From assembly GCA_023653785.1 (NCBI GenBank), contig JAMKCH010011930.1:1-64000 (forward strand): DNA of 64,000 nucleotides, read 5' to 3'. The stretch is from Ophioderma brevispina (taxonomy: Eukaryota; Echinodermata; Ophiuroidea; Amphilepidida; Ophiodermatidae). Below the pieces are notes generated by a model. That model saw only the letters and a program-made list of their open reading frames with translations. It made no database searches and was not told the origin of the DNA. Made by a program: the position numbers and the translations under genes. Every line of letters begins with the position of its first letter. Positions within the stretch are counted from its first letter, which is position 1. This document shows, piece after piece, positions 25,714-37,393 of the stretch.

Positions 25714-26072
25714 AAGGATGATTCCAGAGATTTTGAAATATATAATATTTTGTGCAGTATTAACATAGTCATTTGAACTAAAGATAGTCACCCTTAAAAT
25801 GCTTAATTCGAAAGTTCCAGATGAATCGGATTTTTCGTTTCATTGCAGTAAATACATGCACCGTGTTTAAAAGTACCATAGGACCGTGTATAACGAAAAA
25901 TTCCGGAATCCGGAATTATCAACAAAGTGTGAGTTTTTATATGAAAGGATTCGTTTTTAGCTTGCTTTTCACACAGTGAGTAGGATATGGACAAGCATTA
26001 GAATATGCAAAAAAACACGATTGTGTTTGCGAGAGGTGCACCCTCATTCCGGAAACTCTGGCCAGCCTTTAA
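25710..26072 (-). mobile_element. TTAA-flanked MITE, family A copy 2 (inverted)
   Basis: Read on the minus strand it matches copy 1 from TTTAAAGGCTGGCCAGAG through ATGCTTGT, TTCCGGATTCCGGAA and TGACTATCTTTAGTT to the CCAGAGATTTT end. Its left TTAA (25710-25713) is also the right TTAA of the neighbouring family B element. Confidence 0.75.
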
Positions 26073-28610
26073 ACATAAATCAATTATTTTTAAAGGGCCA
26101 TTTCTTCTACTGGGTATGATTGGAATATTTTTCGAGTGGATGTAAGACGACGGCTGTCATAAACACTGGCCTAGCTAAAAAACATTCAATACAATTAGAC
26201 TCTAATGTGTAATCAGGAATTTTTCGTTAAAGCGCTAGGTGCAGTTTACAAGTCATATCTCGGTCGCACTCTGTGACTTTTTACGCCATTAAAGGAGTCT
26301 CTTGGGATAAACGAATCTATAGACAATGAAAAATACATTTCCCAGGTATTTTCAATATTTGAAAACAATTGTGGTGTATGGCTTGTACATATTTCTGTGT
26401 CTAAACCAGGAAAAATTCAGTCTACAAATGTCATGCGATGCGTTATTCATTTATTAAAGTGACAGACTAGTGCGATTGTTTTGAAATCATTGTGTCACGT
26501 AACAGGACGAATTAAGAATGTGAGGCATTTCTACCGAAACTACCATTAATGTACATTTTTCCAGGTTTTTGCCTAAAAACTATAAGGTGTATTGGTGATG
26601 AAGTGCTAACCCCCTCTATACAATTCCAAAAATTAAAAATAAGTCTACGCGACTTTTATTAGTATATACTCCAAATTTTCAAAAGACCTTTTTTAAGTAC
26701 CACGCGGATTTGAAATTTTAAGTCGTTGTAAGTTTTGTAATTATTTTAACGTCTTTGGAAATTAGAGGGCACAAAAAACACTTGTTATTAGTTTCGAAAT
26801 TTATATTGTAACAAATAGATTAGTAAAGTATATAAGCATAAAATCAGAAGAGTTTTACAGAGTGATGCTGGATATTAATTTTTGTAATTTTAAAAATGAA
26901 AAAACAGTTCCAGTGTTAAAGTTTCTGAAGGTTTAAGAGTGCTTACAATATTTTGGTTCTAGAAACAATAAACAGTTAGAGATTTCTATGAAACTGCCTA
27001 GAGGATTGACTGTAAGACCAATTATTTTGAGTAATTCCAGAGCACCATTTTGCCCAAAAATATGCAAAGATATTTATTACATTCTCCAACAAATGGGTTT
27101 AAATTTTATCAACGGCTGGGCTGTTTTCACGGGTAATACATGTTGATTAAAATGTTAGCAAACGGTTTGAACTGTATGTAAGGTCTAGTGTGTAACCATT
27201 CAAAAAGGGTTTGCAAAAGGAAAAGTGCTCCGTATAGAACTAAAATAGTTTTCCAAGCTCTAATAATCATTGCGTTTACTTTGATAGTTCTTTTACCATA
27301 AATGGTTCTAATTAGAACCATTTTAACGAAGGGGTGTCTAAAAATAGGCAAAAGGGGTTAAGGGATGCCTTTCATATAAAGCGGAACTTTCTCTATCCGG
27401 CCCAACTTTTCTTGTAACCTTCACTTTTTATCATAAGGTATCCATTTTGCTCGTATTTGCTACAAATGAATAAACACATAGGAATAGCGTTATTCATCCA
27501 CATGAATAAATATTCAGAGCCCAGTACTTTTTGTTACCAAACTTAACTTGAGCTCAATTCAATGTCTGATGCTTATTGGATAAAGCTATGGTGAAAACAC
27601 AAATCTCGCCAAGGGTGATTTCATTTCAAAGCGAATAGTTAGCTTTTCCTGTTATTGTAATAAAATACAAAAAATATTCAGTCGTTAACACTAATGGGTG
27701 TTGATGAAGTATAAAGTGTTTTGGAAATAAATCGTATTTTATTTCTGGAATACTAATCATGCTTGGATGGAATGTTTGTTCGATTTTCCTTTTTCACCCT
27801 AAAGACGCGATTATATTCTATTGCATAGCTAACAAATGTCGAGTTAATACCTAGTGAAGCCATCAATGTCAAAGCGTCCAGGATATTAACAGTTCTCCTT
27901 GTTCTATAATCATCTTAATAAATACGTTTAATATGTAGCCTAATCGTAAAAACAGTATAAACTAAGATTTTCACGCACAATTTAATGGTTTACGCAACTC
28001 GTGTTTCGCTATCTAGTTTTTCTTGTATTTTAATTCTGGTAGAAAAAGTTCGTTCATCAAACCTATTCTTGCTGGTAAATGCACTGCAGCACAGAAAATT
28101 TCTTTCTTTAAACTTATTCTTGCCATGCCATTACATAATAAGTCGGAGCCTACATAATTTACACCCTATACAAAAGGTCCCATTCAAGCTTAAATTAAAG
28201 GTGGTTGACACGATCGATAACCCTGTCCCCATCAATATTGAGATTTGGGTATTGGGGGGGGTCATTTTTCTCATGACCTTGGTAAAATTTCAGATCCGAG
28301 AAATGTTTTTTTTTTTTAGATTATAGTCGAGCACACAAGCTCACACACACTGTCCTTTAGGGTATTTGGTAAAAAAATTATGTTTCTGTTACCCAATTTT
28401 AATTTTTCTTCGACGCAATTATTTAAATTTGCAATATTGATGTTTTGCTAAACAACCGTAAGAGTATGGTTTAATCTAAGAATGTTTATTCAGCCACTAA
28501 TTCATTATTGATGAGAGGGTTCAGCCACACTTTAACGAATACGTTTTAAATGTTAATTCATACAAATTAATAATACAACTAAATTCAATGTCCTCATGAG
28601 GAGCTGAGGT
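26073..28610. other. AT-rich stretch, nothing recognised
   Basis: It contains a TTAAAGGTGGTTGACACG word at 28194 that resembles a MITE end, but without a partner. The frame at 27985-28326 has no recognisable motif. Confidence 0.45.
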
Positions 28611-28613
28611 TTT

Positions 28614-28994
28614 AAATAAGAAGCAAATAAAATACGTGAAAATACTCAAACCAAATGCATTAACATACACATAACATGAATAAAATATAACGGAAATAGT
28701 CAAACGTTTTGAAAATAATAGCATTTGTTAATTCTTCCAAAGAAAAGGTTAAATCAGTTACGCGATAATGTCCAGTATGCATAATTTCTCGTGACGAGCT
28801 AACTTTTCCCATAGTAAATAAGAAGCAAATAAAATACGTGAAAATACTCAAATCAAATTCATTAAACAATACACATACCGCGAATAAAATATAACGGAAA
28901 TACTAGTAGTCAAATGTTTTGAAAATAATGGCATTTGTTAATTCTTCCAAAGAAAAGGGGCAGATTAGTACGCACTATTGTCCAGTATACGCAA
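28614..28994. repeat. Two tandem copies of a 202-bp unit
   Basis: AAATAAGAAGCAAATAAAAT starts at 28614 and 28816. GCATTTGTTAATTCTTCCAA recurs in both. The second copy runs into the minisatellite that follows. Confidence 0.85.
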
Positions 28995-29375
28995 TTCTTA
29001 AAGAAGAAAAGGGTCAAATAAGTTATGCGGTAATGTCCTGTTCATACGCAATTCTTTAAAAAGAAAATGTCAAATCAGTTATGCGGTAATATCCAGTATT
29101 CTTTAAGAAGAAAATGTCAAATAAGTTACGCGGTAATGCCCTGTATACGCAATTCTTTAAGAAGAAAAGGTCAAATCAGTTATGCGGCAATATCCAGTAT
29201 TCTTTAAGAAGAAAAGGGTCAAATAAGTTATGCGGTAATGTCCTGTATACGCAATTCTTTAAAAAGAAAATGTCAAATCAGTTATGCGGCAATATCCAGT
29301 ATTCTTTAAGACGAAAAGGTCAAATAAGTTACGCGGTAATGCCCTGTATACGCAATTCTTTAAGCAGCAACAAGG
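28995..29375. repeat. Minisatellite with alternating A and B units (higher-order repeat)
   Basis: Units of about 55 bp (GTCAAATAAG...GTATACGCAATTCTTT) alternate with units of about 47 bp (GTCAAATCAG...CCAGTATTCTTT), making a dimer near 102 bp. As this is a multiple of three, a 113-residue frame (29114-29455) stays open through it. The frame is a by-product of the repeat. Confidence 0.85.
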
Positions 29376-29467
29376 TCAAAAATCAGGTTCTCGATATGTC
29401 CAAATACGCATTCATAAGGGTATCAATTGATGGTTTTGAGGGAAATCATAATTAGCCTAGTGAAAGA

Positions 29468-29535
29468 GGGTTGTGTGTGTGGTGTGTGTGTCTGCGTGTG
29501 TGGTTGTGCGGGGGAAGGGGGGGGTTGTGTGCGTT
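29468..29535. repeat. GT microsatellite passing into a G-rich run
   Basis: GTGTGTGTGGTGTGTGTGTC, then GGGGGAAGGGGGGGG, directly downstream of the A/B minisatellite. Confidence 0.85.
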
Positions 29536-30073
29536 CTTCTCACAATAACATTATTTTTTAAAGGTTTTGTGAAAACTTGGGTATTTTTAGAAATGAATCT
29601 ATTGTGAGAATAAGAAAGAGGCAAATTGTAATAAGGTGGCGGCTATAAGGGGAATGGTTAAATACACCAATTTTAGAAATATACTTATGACAAGCAGCAG
29701 AATTTTATCTTTCAGTTGCTTTGACTTGATATAAATCGGAGTCATGGTTCCAAGGTTATGGCACATTAAGGTCGTAAATCGAGCACATTTCTCATAAATG
29801 ATAAATATCGTCCCTTGAAAAACAATAGAATACATAAGAAATTAATTCTTATGTATTTCAAGAGAAGATATTTACCTGTAAAAATTCACATGTTGAAAAA
29901 GAAAGCAGTTTTAACTATGCCAATAACTACAACTGAAGTTAAAATTAAAATAGATCATTGAAATATGATTTAAAAATGTAAATGCTGAACCTAATTTGCA
30001 TGTTTTGTTTGTTTGTTTGTTTTTGTTTTGTTTTTTTCAACTGTTGTTATCTTTGACGCGTTATTTTTGTCGT

Positions 30074-30512
30074 TTAAGGTGTCCCATTTGAAAACGAAAA
30101 GAGCTGTCATGGCGTAGCAGAGCTTTTTTATTTTGCTTCAGATTTAATTAAACTATGAATCAGAAATGTATTTTTTTTAACATCTTTTTATCAAAAATGT
30201 CCAAAAATGCTAATTTTCAGGATTTTATTCAAAATATCAAAACTTTATACCCCAAATTAGAAATTCGGCTCTGTTACGCCATTTTAAACGTGTTCTATAT
30301 TTAAATATATATTTTGAAAAATGAAAATTGTAAAACAACATATACAAAGTACCTGAACATGGCCGCTACTGATTATGCAAATGAGATAACCTTCGACCCT
30401 AGTTTTTCTTGCATTCAACTTACTTTGTCACATATAATAACATACCAAAATATGAATTTTGGTTTATATATAAAATGGCAGTTTTTATTTTCAAGGTAGT
30501 CCGTTACCTTAA
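30074..30512. mobile_element. Possible TTAA-flanked MITE
   Basis: TTAAGGTGTCCCATTTGAAA on the left and ACTACCTTGAAAA (read inverted) with ACCTTAA on the right give only partial inverted ends. An inner inverted pair, GGCGTAGCAGAGC and GCTCTGTTACGCC, supports a foldback origin. Confidence 0.35.
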
Positions 30513-30994
30513 AATCAATTACTAATTTGAGTACTAGCAGAAATCTGAAATTTGGAACGTTTTCACATTTTTAATCGATTTCAATCTAATAAATCAAACA
30601 AGTCATTTATGTTTACAATCTGTCGGCCTTAATCCACAACACTTCTATGTCGGGGAAAACTTCAATTTTCATTATTTGCATACTAGGCCTTGACCTTTCA
30701 TTTTGCTCACAACATTAAAAGAACAAAAATTAAATAAAATTTATGTTGAACACAATGATTTCCTTTCTTCTATTGAATTTTCGAAAATTTTCATAATGTT
30801 CGAAAGGTAAAGTTTGGCTGAAAATTCGAACTGGACCCGCGAGTTTAAATGGGAAACTTAAGATAAATTGAGTGCTTGGCTGTACTAAATCAACTGATTT
30901 AACTAATAGATTCTTTCACCCATGACTCCTCACGTTGAAATATGACGCAATATGTAAAGAAAAAAATACTGTTTCTTTTACACAATATATGTAA

Positions 30995-31166
30995 TACAAA
31001 TGCGTTGAAATTCAATCTGTAAAGAAATTACATGAAGGAAACTCCGTTGGCATATTATATGAAACACTCGAAACCAAGCTACAGTATAACAAAAGTAGAT
31101 CATCTGTAAATTAGTTTAGGAACTATTTTGTTATATACCAAATCATAAGGAGAACGTGTAATCTAT

Positions 31167-31197
<31 letters not shown>

Positions 31198-32070
31198 TGA
31201 AAGTACTCCCTGTGTTTTTTAAGGTATGTAATCTGTAAAGAAATTACAAAGAAGGATTCTATTTTTATCGTATTAATAGTAACACTGCAAACTACACTAT
31301 ATAAAATTATGTAACAGGTAAAGATATCACAAGAGGAATACTGAATTTTGCCATACCATGTGTAGCACTGCGAACCATATTATGATGAAATTATGTTATC
31401 GCAAAGAAAGTACAAGAAGAAACCCGACTTTTGTCATCATTGTGTGGCAAAAAAGTACAAGCTTTCTTCATATTTTTGTGTAGCATAGCACTGCAAACTA
31501 CGCCATGATAAAGTAATGATATCTTTAAAAAAGTAAAAACCAAGAATGGTGTTGACGTTTGTCATATTATGTGTAACACTGGAAACTACACTGTGATAAA
31601 ATTATATTATCGGAAAGAAAGTACAAGAATGAAACTTCTTTTGGTCATATTATGTTTAGCACTACAAACCACACTATGATAAAATGATGATATCGGCAAA
31701 GAATTCATATTATCTGTAATACTACAACCTAACTATACCAAAATGATGTGATCTATAACGAATCAGATGGCAAATACTACAAACTAAAAGAAAATAATGT
31801 TAATTCTCCCTTTTGTCATATCATGTTATACACCATAACCGAACTATGATAAACATGATAAATTATGTAATCTTTAAAGAAATTGGATAAAATACTCCCT
31901 TTTGTTATATTATGTGTAACACTACAAAACCAAAGTACGTTGTATAACAATTAAATGTAATCTGTAAATTAGATGAGGAATACACCTTTTGTCATACTTT
32001 AAGAAAACATGTAATCTGTAAAGACGTTGAATGACACTTCTCCCATATATAACACTGCATGCAAACTATG
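30995..32070. repeat. Diverged satellite, unit about 84 bp, about 12 copies
   Basis: GTAATCTGTAAAGAAATTAC, then CTTTTGTCATATTATGTGTA, then ACACT-CAAACTACACTATGA recur every 83-88 bp where undamaged. Some units are shortened. An (ATTT)n tract interrupts it at 31163-31198. Confidence 0.8.
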
Positions 32071-32139
32071 CTTTCACCAAGCATGCCAAGTGGGAGTATC
32101 TTTGTATTATTGTCTCTGCGGCTTTCATCGTTTTGTTTG

Positions 32140-32400
32140 TTTTTATGTTTGTTGGTTTTTTGGTTTGTTGGTTTGTTGGTTGGTTGGTTGGTTGGTTGCT
32201 TGCTTACTTACTTGCTTGGTTCGTTGGTTGTTTCTGTTTTCTCTTTGTTTTCGTTGTCTGTTGTTGGCTGGTTGTTTTTGTTCATTTGTTGGTAGGTTTG
32301 TTGATTTGTTGGATTGTTTGTTTGTTTGCTTGCCTGCTTGCTTGCTTGCTTGCTTGCTTGCATGTTTCTGTTTTCTCTTTGTTTCCGTTGTTTGTTTGCT
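32140..32400. repeat. TTGG/TTGC tetranucleotide tract
   Basis: Runs of GGTTGGTTGGTTGG and GCTTGCTTGCTTGC occur. Frames through it give only W/V/L/C-rich low-complexity peptides and are not genes. Confidence 0.9.
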
Positions 32401-32711
32401 TGTTTTGATCTTTCTTGCTAACCAATTTAATTTTACGTGGCAAATTATTTATAATTCTCTGAACACGTATATAGAGAAAAGCAAACATTGTATTTATGTA
32501 GTTTGCAGGCCCTTATGAATTTTGCATTTTTCAATCATAGTAAATATTCCCAAGATTGAATAATCCTTCTGAATGAGAATTCCCTGCGATAACTATACTC
32601 TATTTGCTACAAACGCACCGATACACTAACTCATATTGAACACTTCTATGGCATTGGTTCAACTGAAGGTGATATTGAGACTGCAAAATACATGTCGGTT
32701 ACTTTTCCCTC

Positions 32712-32758
32712 ATTGCAACCCCTTAAATCTTGTACAACAAGATTTAAGGGGTTGCAAT
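32712..32758. repeat. Perfect 22-bp inverted repeat with 3-nt loop
   Basis: ATTGCAACCCCTTAAATCTTGT (32712-32733) pairs exactly with 32737-32758 across ACA. There is no T-run directly after it that would suggest a terminator; a TTTTAAATTTTAAATTTT stretch follows. Confidence 0.9.
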
Positions 32759-33847
32759 TTTAAATTTTAAATTTTCATTTTTAATTGTTCATTTGTAGTC
32801 CAAAGCTGGGTAACCTTGTGCATTATAGCCTATTGAAGGTCACAAGGTGCTCCCCCAACTTCTGAAGGTCATACGGTGCTCTCTCAGCGCTTATTAAAAC
32901 CTGTCTTTGAAATAAAAAAAATACGCATTACACTTGATAACATAAGGAGTAAAAAAAAGTTGAGAAAAATATAATTATGTTTAATAAAATTTTAGTAGTA
33001 AACCTCAGGTATTGTTGTGTAGGATTTATGACTAAGATCTTACTCCACATGTGAAGGTAATTCCCTTATATACGCTTATCTTTTACAAGAATTAAGCCAC
33101 GTGAAATAGACAGAAGAGTACGCGTAAATGTATGCGCTCTTTTAACAGAAATTGGATTTTTTTTCTCATTGGGTTGATATCGAATATATGCAAAGAGTAA
33201 ATTTTCTAACACAATCTGATGGTTGTTTCCTGCATAAAGGAGTATGATTTAAGGCGATATGAAATTCTTATTTTCCTAATGGCCCTTTTTCAGTCCTTCG
33301 ATGCTAATGCTGACGAAGTGCGACCTGGTTCTTGTTTTTAATGCTTGCAGACGAGTTTACGAGATTGAAAAAGTCGCTTTTAAAAATTGCCTGAAATATC
33401 ACAGTTTATACTGTTTAACTCCGTGCCGGTTTTTAACCGTTTTCCTCGAGCAAATGAAGTAATAAACCTATATATAATTTGTGTAACTATAAGATTTAAA
33501 AATGCGAGGTAAGATAGCTTAAGTCACTTTTTGGCAAAAGGAAACCAATAAATGGTTTGTTTTATTAAAAAGCATTTGAAGGTTATGTTCATGATAAACC
33601 AATGCCATGGAGATTCAGAAAAAAATGTTCAGAGATAAAGGTTTAGCAAAACTGAGCGATGAAACTGTGTCAAAATGGGGAAAAGACAAAGAAAATTCTG
33701 CTAACTTATAGGCCTACATGTACAAAGCAATAAGACTATGAAATTGGAGGGAAACACAACAGCGTGTAAAACGAAAGAGATACTAAAGAAGGGAGGATGC
33801 TTTGTGTGTAGTCTGGATTTTTTTCTAGTCGAAATACTTAATTATTT

Positions 33848-34283
33848 AATTGATATAGTGATAACAATAACATTTGTTCAATTGATTGAATGAACCTCAC
33901 ATAGATTTGTTTCATTGACGTGACATTAATAGTAGGGGAAAGGAATGACGTTTATGCGTAGTACTATTTTGTTAACGTTTGCTATTAAAATGATAAAAGT
34001 GCAAAGACGTATGATTTTGTGAGAACGAAGAAGTTTGATTTTATAAAAGTTAATTGATATAATGATAACAATGACTTATGTTCAATTGATTGATTGAATG
34101 AATCTCACATAGATTTGTTTCATTGACATTAACAGTACGGGAAATGAATGACGACATCGCGTATACGTAGTTTTATCATTAACATTATATAACTCGTTTG
34201 CTATTAAAATGATGAAAGTGCAAAGACGTATGATTTTTTCTGCAAATTTGTGAGAACGAAGAAGTTTGATTTTTATCAAAGTT
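33848..34283. repeat. Two tandem copies of a 0.2-kb unit
   Basis: AATTGATAT-ATGATAACAAT begins each copy (33848, 34052), and GTGAGAACGAAGAAGTTTGA ends each. Copy two is longer by about 28 bp through small insertions. Confidence 0.85.
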
Positions 34284-37020
34284 GAGAGCGAAAATCACTC
34301 AAGAAAATACCGATATGCTGGGAGTCGTTCCCTCCATCCCCGAGTCTTGCACCTATTCGTATCACACACCGACCCTGAAGACTTTGCTTATCACCATCAA
34401 ATCAAGATTCACGCTTGGGAAATACACGGTTTCAATTACAAACAATGCTCAAAGGGCACAATTTCCTATATTATAATCAAAATAAAGCATTTTCGATGAG
34501 GGCCGAACACGATATTAACACCCGAGGAATTCCATTTTTCTTTCACAATTTAAGGGCACCAGGACATAGTTATTAAAAATGAGATTATTATGAGGGAAAT
34601 GTCATTTTTCATATCCCGATTTCTTGGTATTATTGCTATCATCAATATTATTACACTCTGTAGAATCTCGCGGGCACCGGTAAACATCACACATTATATA
34701 ATTCATTCCAAAATAAATTATAACCACAGAGCATGCGCAACTGGTGTTCTAAATTAAAAATGAGGAAATTTTCATCGCGTCAATTACATATTCACAATTA
34801 AATTCCTAGAATTGTTACTTCATAAAGCTTCATATATAATAGAAGAGAACGGAATTGGATGCAAATGCCAGCTATGAAGTTATTTCCTCTGTATTCTTTT
34901 TTGCTTTGTAGCATTCTTGGTATTAGAGGAAGATGTTAATATAAATGGATTGCTGTTTTTACATTTCGGATGCTTCTGATGTGCCCTAGAAAGGCAAGTT
35001 GGGCCCAGAACAGGTCTATTAGCTCGAAAGGGATGCAGTTGAAAATATGATACAATCACATATAATGATTATAAGCTTTCATGTGGCATGCGAGCTTAGT
35101 AGAATGTGAATAACAAAATTATTGAATGTCTTGCACCACTACACCACTATACACCCGATTCCAGGAAAACTGAGGAAATAGAGTTACAATTTGTTGATAG
35201 TGTTGTGTCTTTAACCTATACAGATGAAAATATAATAAAATATGTGTAAGCGGTCCATTATTAGAAATGTGGAAGATATTAGACATGTAAACGAAGTTGA
35301 TTAATTCGCAAGAGTGAAAAACAAGTCTTACAACATTATATACAATACTTATGCATTTATACAGCATGAAACTCATATTAATGTCTGATACTGTATTCCT
35401 TTGAGACAATCGCATCACATGTCCAATGCTTGCTGATCGACCCATAACACCCCATAACACTCTCATTGAGACTGGTAGCTATCCTAAAATGATCTTATAT
35501 GTCAAATTAGTGATTGCAGTGAAAAGCACTATAAATGTTAACCTCTTAAAACATTTTGTGGCAATTCGCAGTGTTAAGAACCGCTTGTCTCCTAATTGGT
35601 GTGTACCATATATTCATGAAGACTCGGACTTAAAGCTTTGCACATCGTTAATGACAAAGTTTGTGCTGCATTATGGATGTTACCATTGGGACCTTTAGGA
35701 ATTTGATTAAAAAACATTTTATATTTGTCACTTGTAAACTGGGACATTTCTAGACAATATAGGTATTAGTTTAGGGCTGACTGTCTTAATGGGCTCATAG
35801 ACATTAGCTATGACATATTTTTCCTGGAAATATAAGGGTATTGCTGGTTAAGACAAGGCTAAATCTAAATAATAATTACCTTTATTGCTTGTCGAGCAAT
35901 TAATCAACAACTTTGAAGTTTCTTTCACGCGTTGTCCAAGATTCTCATGATGAGTTGTATCAAAACTTTCAACTCTAGAAATGTGATCAATTTAGAAAGA
36001 ATTTTCTATAAGTGAGTTATCTCGAAGCAAAGGAGAACAAAGCCAATTAGCTGAACGTGAACGAGATATTGACCGCACCATTTGAGACACCACTGGGATA
36101 TCATAATTCTATTACATAATTGACTAGGGCTCTAATTTAAAGTTTTAACATGTCCGATCTTGCACATCGTTTATCTGGTGAATAAATAGGCGGACTGGTT
36201 CAGCTGTATTTACGTGATGTTATTAACGTGGTTTTAAGGCATGTTAATCAAACTTTTTGATTAAGAGTATTTAAAGATGCTTTATATCTTTTCATATAAC
36301 TGTATTTAAACCACTGTGAGAAATTGAAGTATAATAATATGAACGTTTTATGAATAACACATTATAATTGTACTTAACCTTTTGAAATCAAATAAGGTGC
36401 TTATGGTATTTTCATTTTGACCAAGCGCATTTGAGAATAAAAATTTCAAGGTCATTAAAAAGATCTACACGGAATGCTTCATCTAGTCACGGAGAGAAAT
36501 GTGGTTCAAAGTAATAAAACGTTATATTTACCAGATATACTCGTAGTGTTATGGTACAAAGTTATGATATCTCGCAAACTTACATTTACTGCTGGTCAAA
36601 ATGATGTAGTAAAAAGCTATCTGCATGAGATCGTAATGTAACACAATGTAATTAAAGTGATAGCCGACTGTTAATTTTTACTACTTCAGGAGTTTGGCAT
36701 TGTAAAGACCCCGGCGATCCTAAACTTAGTGGAATGCTAAGGATATAATATTTTGAACTTAATCGCCGTCTTTAACTGCTGGGCAACTGCTGGATAATAC
36801 TCCACAGTCTTGTTATTTAAAGGAACAAATCTTCGCTGAATGTGTATCATTTGAACTATTGAACACCATTGTACTTTGACATTAGAAAGTGAAAGTAACA
36901 ACTATATTGAGGTATATACAAATAATTATAATTTCTGATTAACATAGTTAAATCGTTTGGGAAGAACTTACATAGTTCTCTTAACGGTTGTAAAACACAA
37001 TTATGATTTCTGTAAAACAA
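34284..37020. other. AT-rich stretch, nothing recognised
   Basis: A small inverted pair (TAAAGACCCCGGCGAT / ATCGCCGTCTTTA near 36700 and 36765) is the only structure noted. Confidence 0.5.
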
Positions 37021-37025
37021 AGGGG

Positions 37026-37393
37026 TAAATGTCCATTCATACTTCTACATCTGCAATACTTGCATTGCTACATTGTAATCTACTGCTATGCACTGCATCG
37101 CGGCGGTAGCGCGATAATACTAAATAATTAGAACTGGATTCGCATTGGGTTGTGTTGAGGTGCAGGCATGCCCTGTAAATGCAGTAGAAGTATGAAATCA
37201 GGGGCGGATACAAAAGCTCGGCGATAGAGGGGGGCGGATTTTCTTTATCTCTTGCCTTGTTTTGTAAAAAGGGGGTGGGTTTTATTCCTACTCGATTCGT
37301 TCGCTGATAGACTTCTAAAAAAAGACTATTTGATCGTCAATAAGGGCGAAGCGGTCCTTTCGGCTCCTCTAAATCCGTTCCTATGAATGGTAC
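37026..37393. mobile_element. Foldback MITE, family F copy interrupted by a small hAT element
   Basis: It starts AAATGTCCATTCATACTTCTAC and the right arm reads ATGCAGTAGAAGTATGAA at 37178-37196. The last bases, ATGAATGGTAC, resume after the inserted element. Confidence 0.6.
37199..37381. mobile_element. Tiny non-autonomous hAT-like element, 183 bp
   Basis: The left end is CAGGGGCGGATAC and the right end AAATCCGTTCC. Flanks TATGAAAT (37191-37198) and TATGAATG (37382-37389) look like an 8-bp duplication with two differences. The ends are degenerate, so the call is moderate. Confidence 0.5.

Noticed and set aside
29114..29455. 113-residue repeat protein
   Set aside because: The frame is a consequence of a 102-bp repeat dimer; composition and context are not gene-like.
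32027..32518. 163-residue frame
   Set aside because: It is mostly a translation of the TTGG/TTGC tetranucleotide repeat, giving a W/V/L/C-rich low-complexity peptide.
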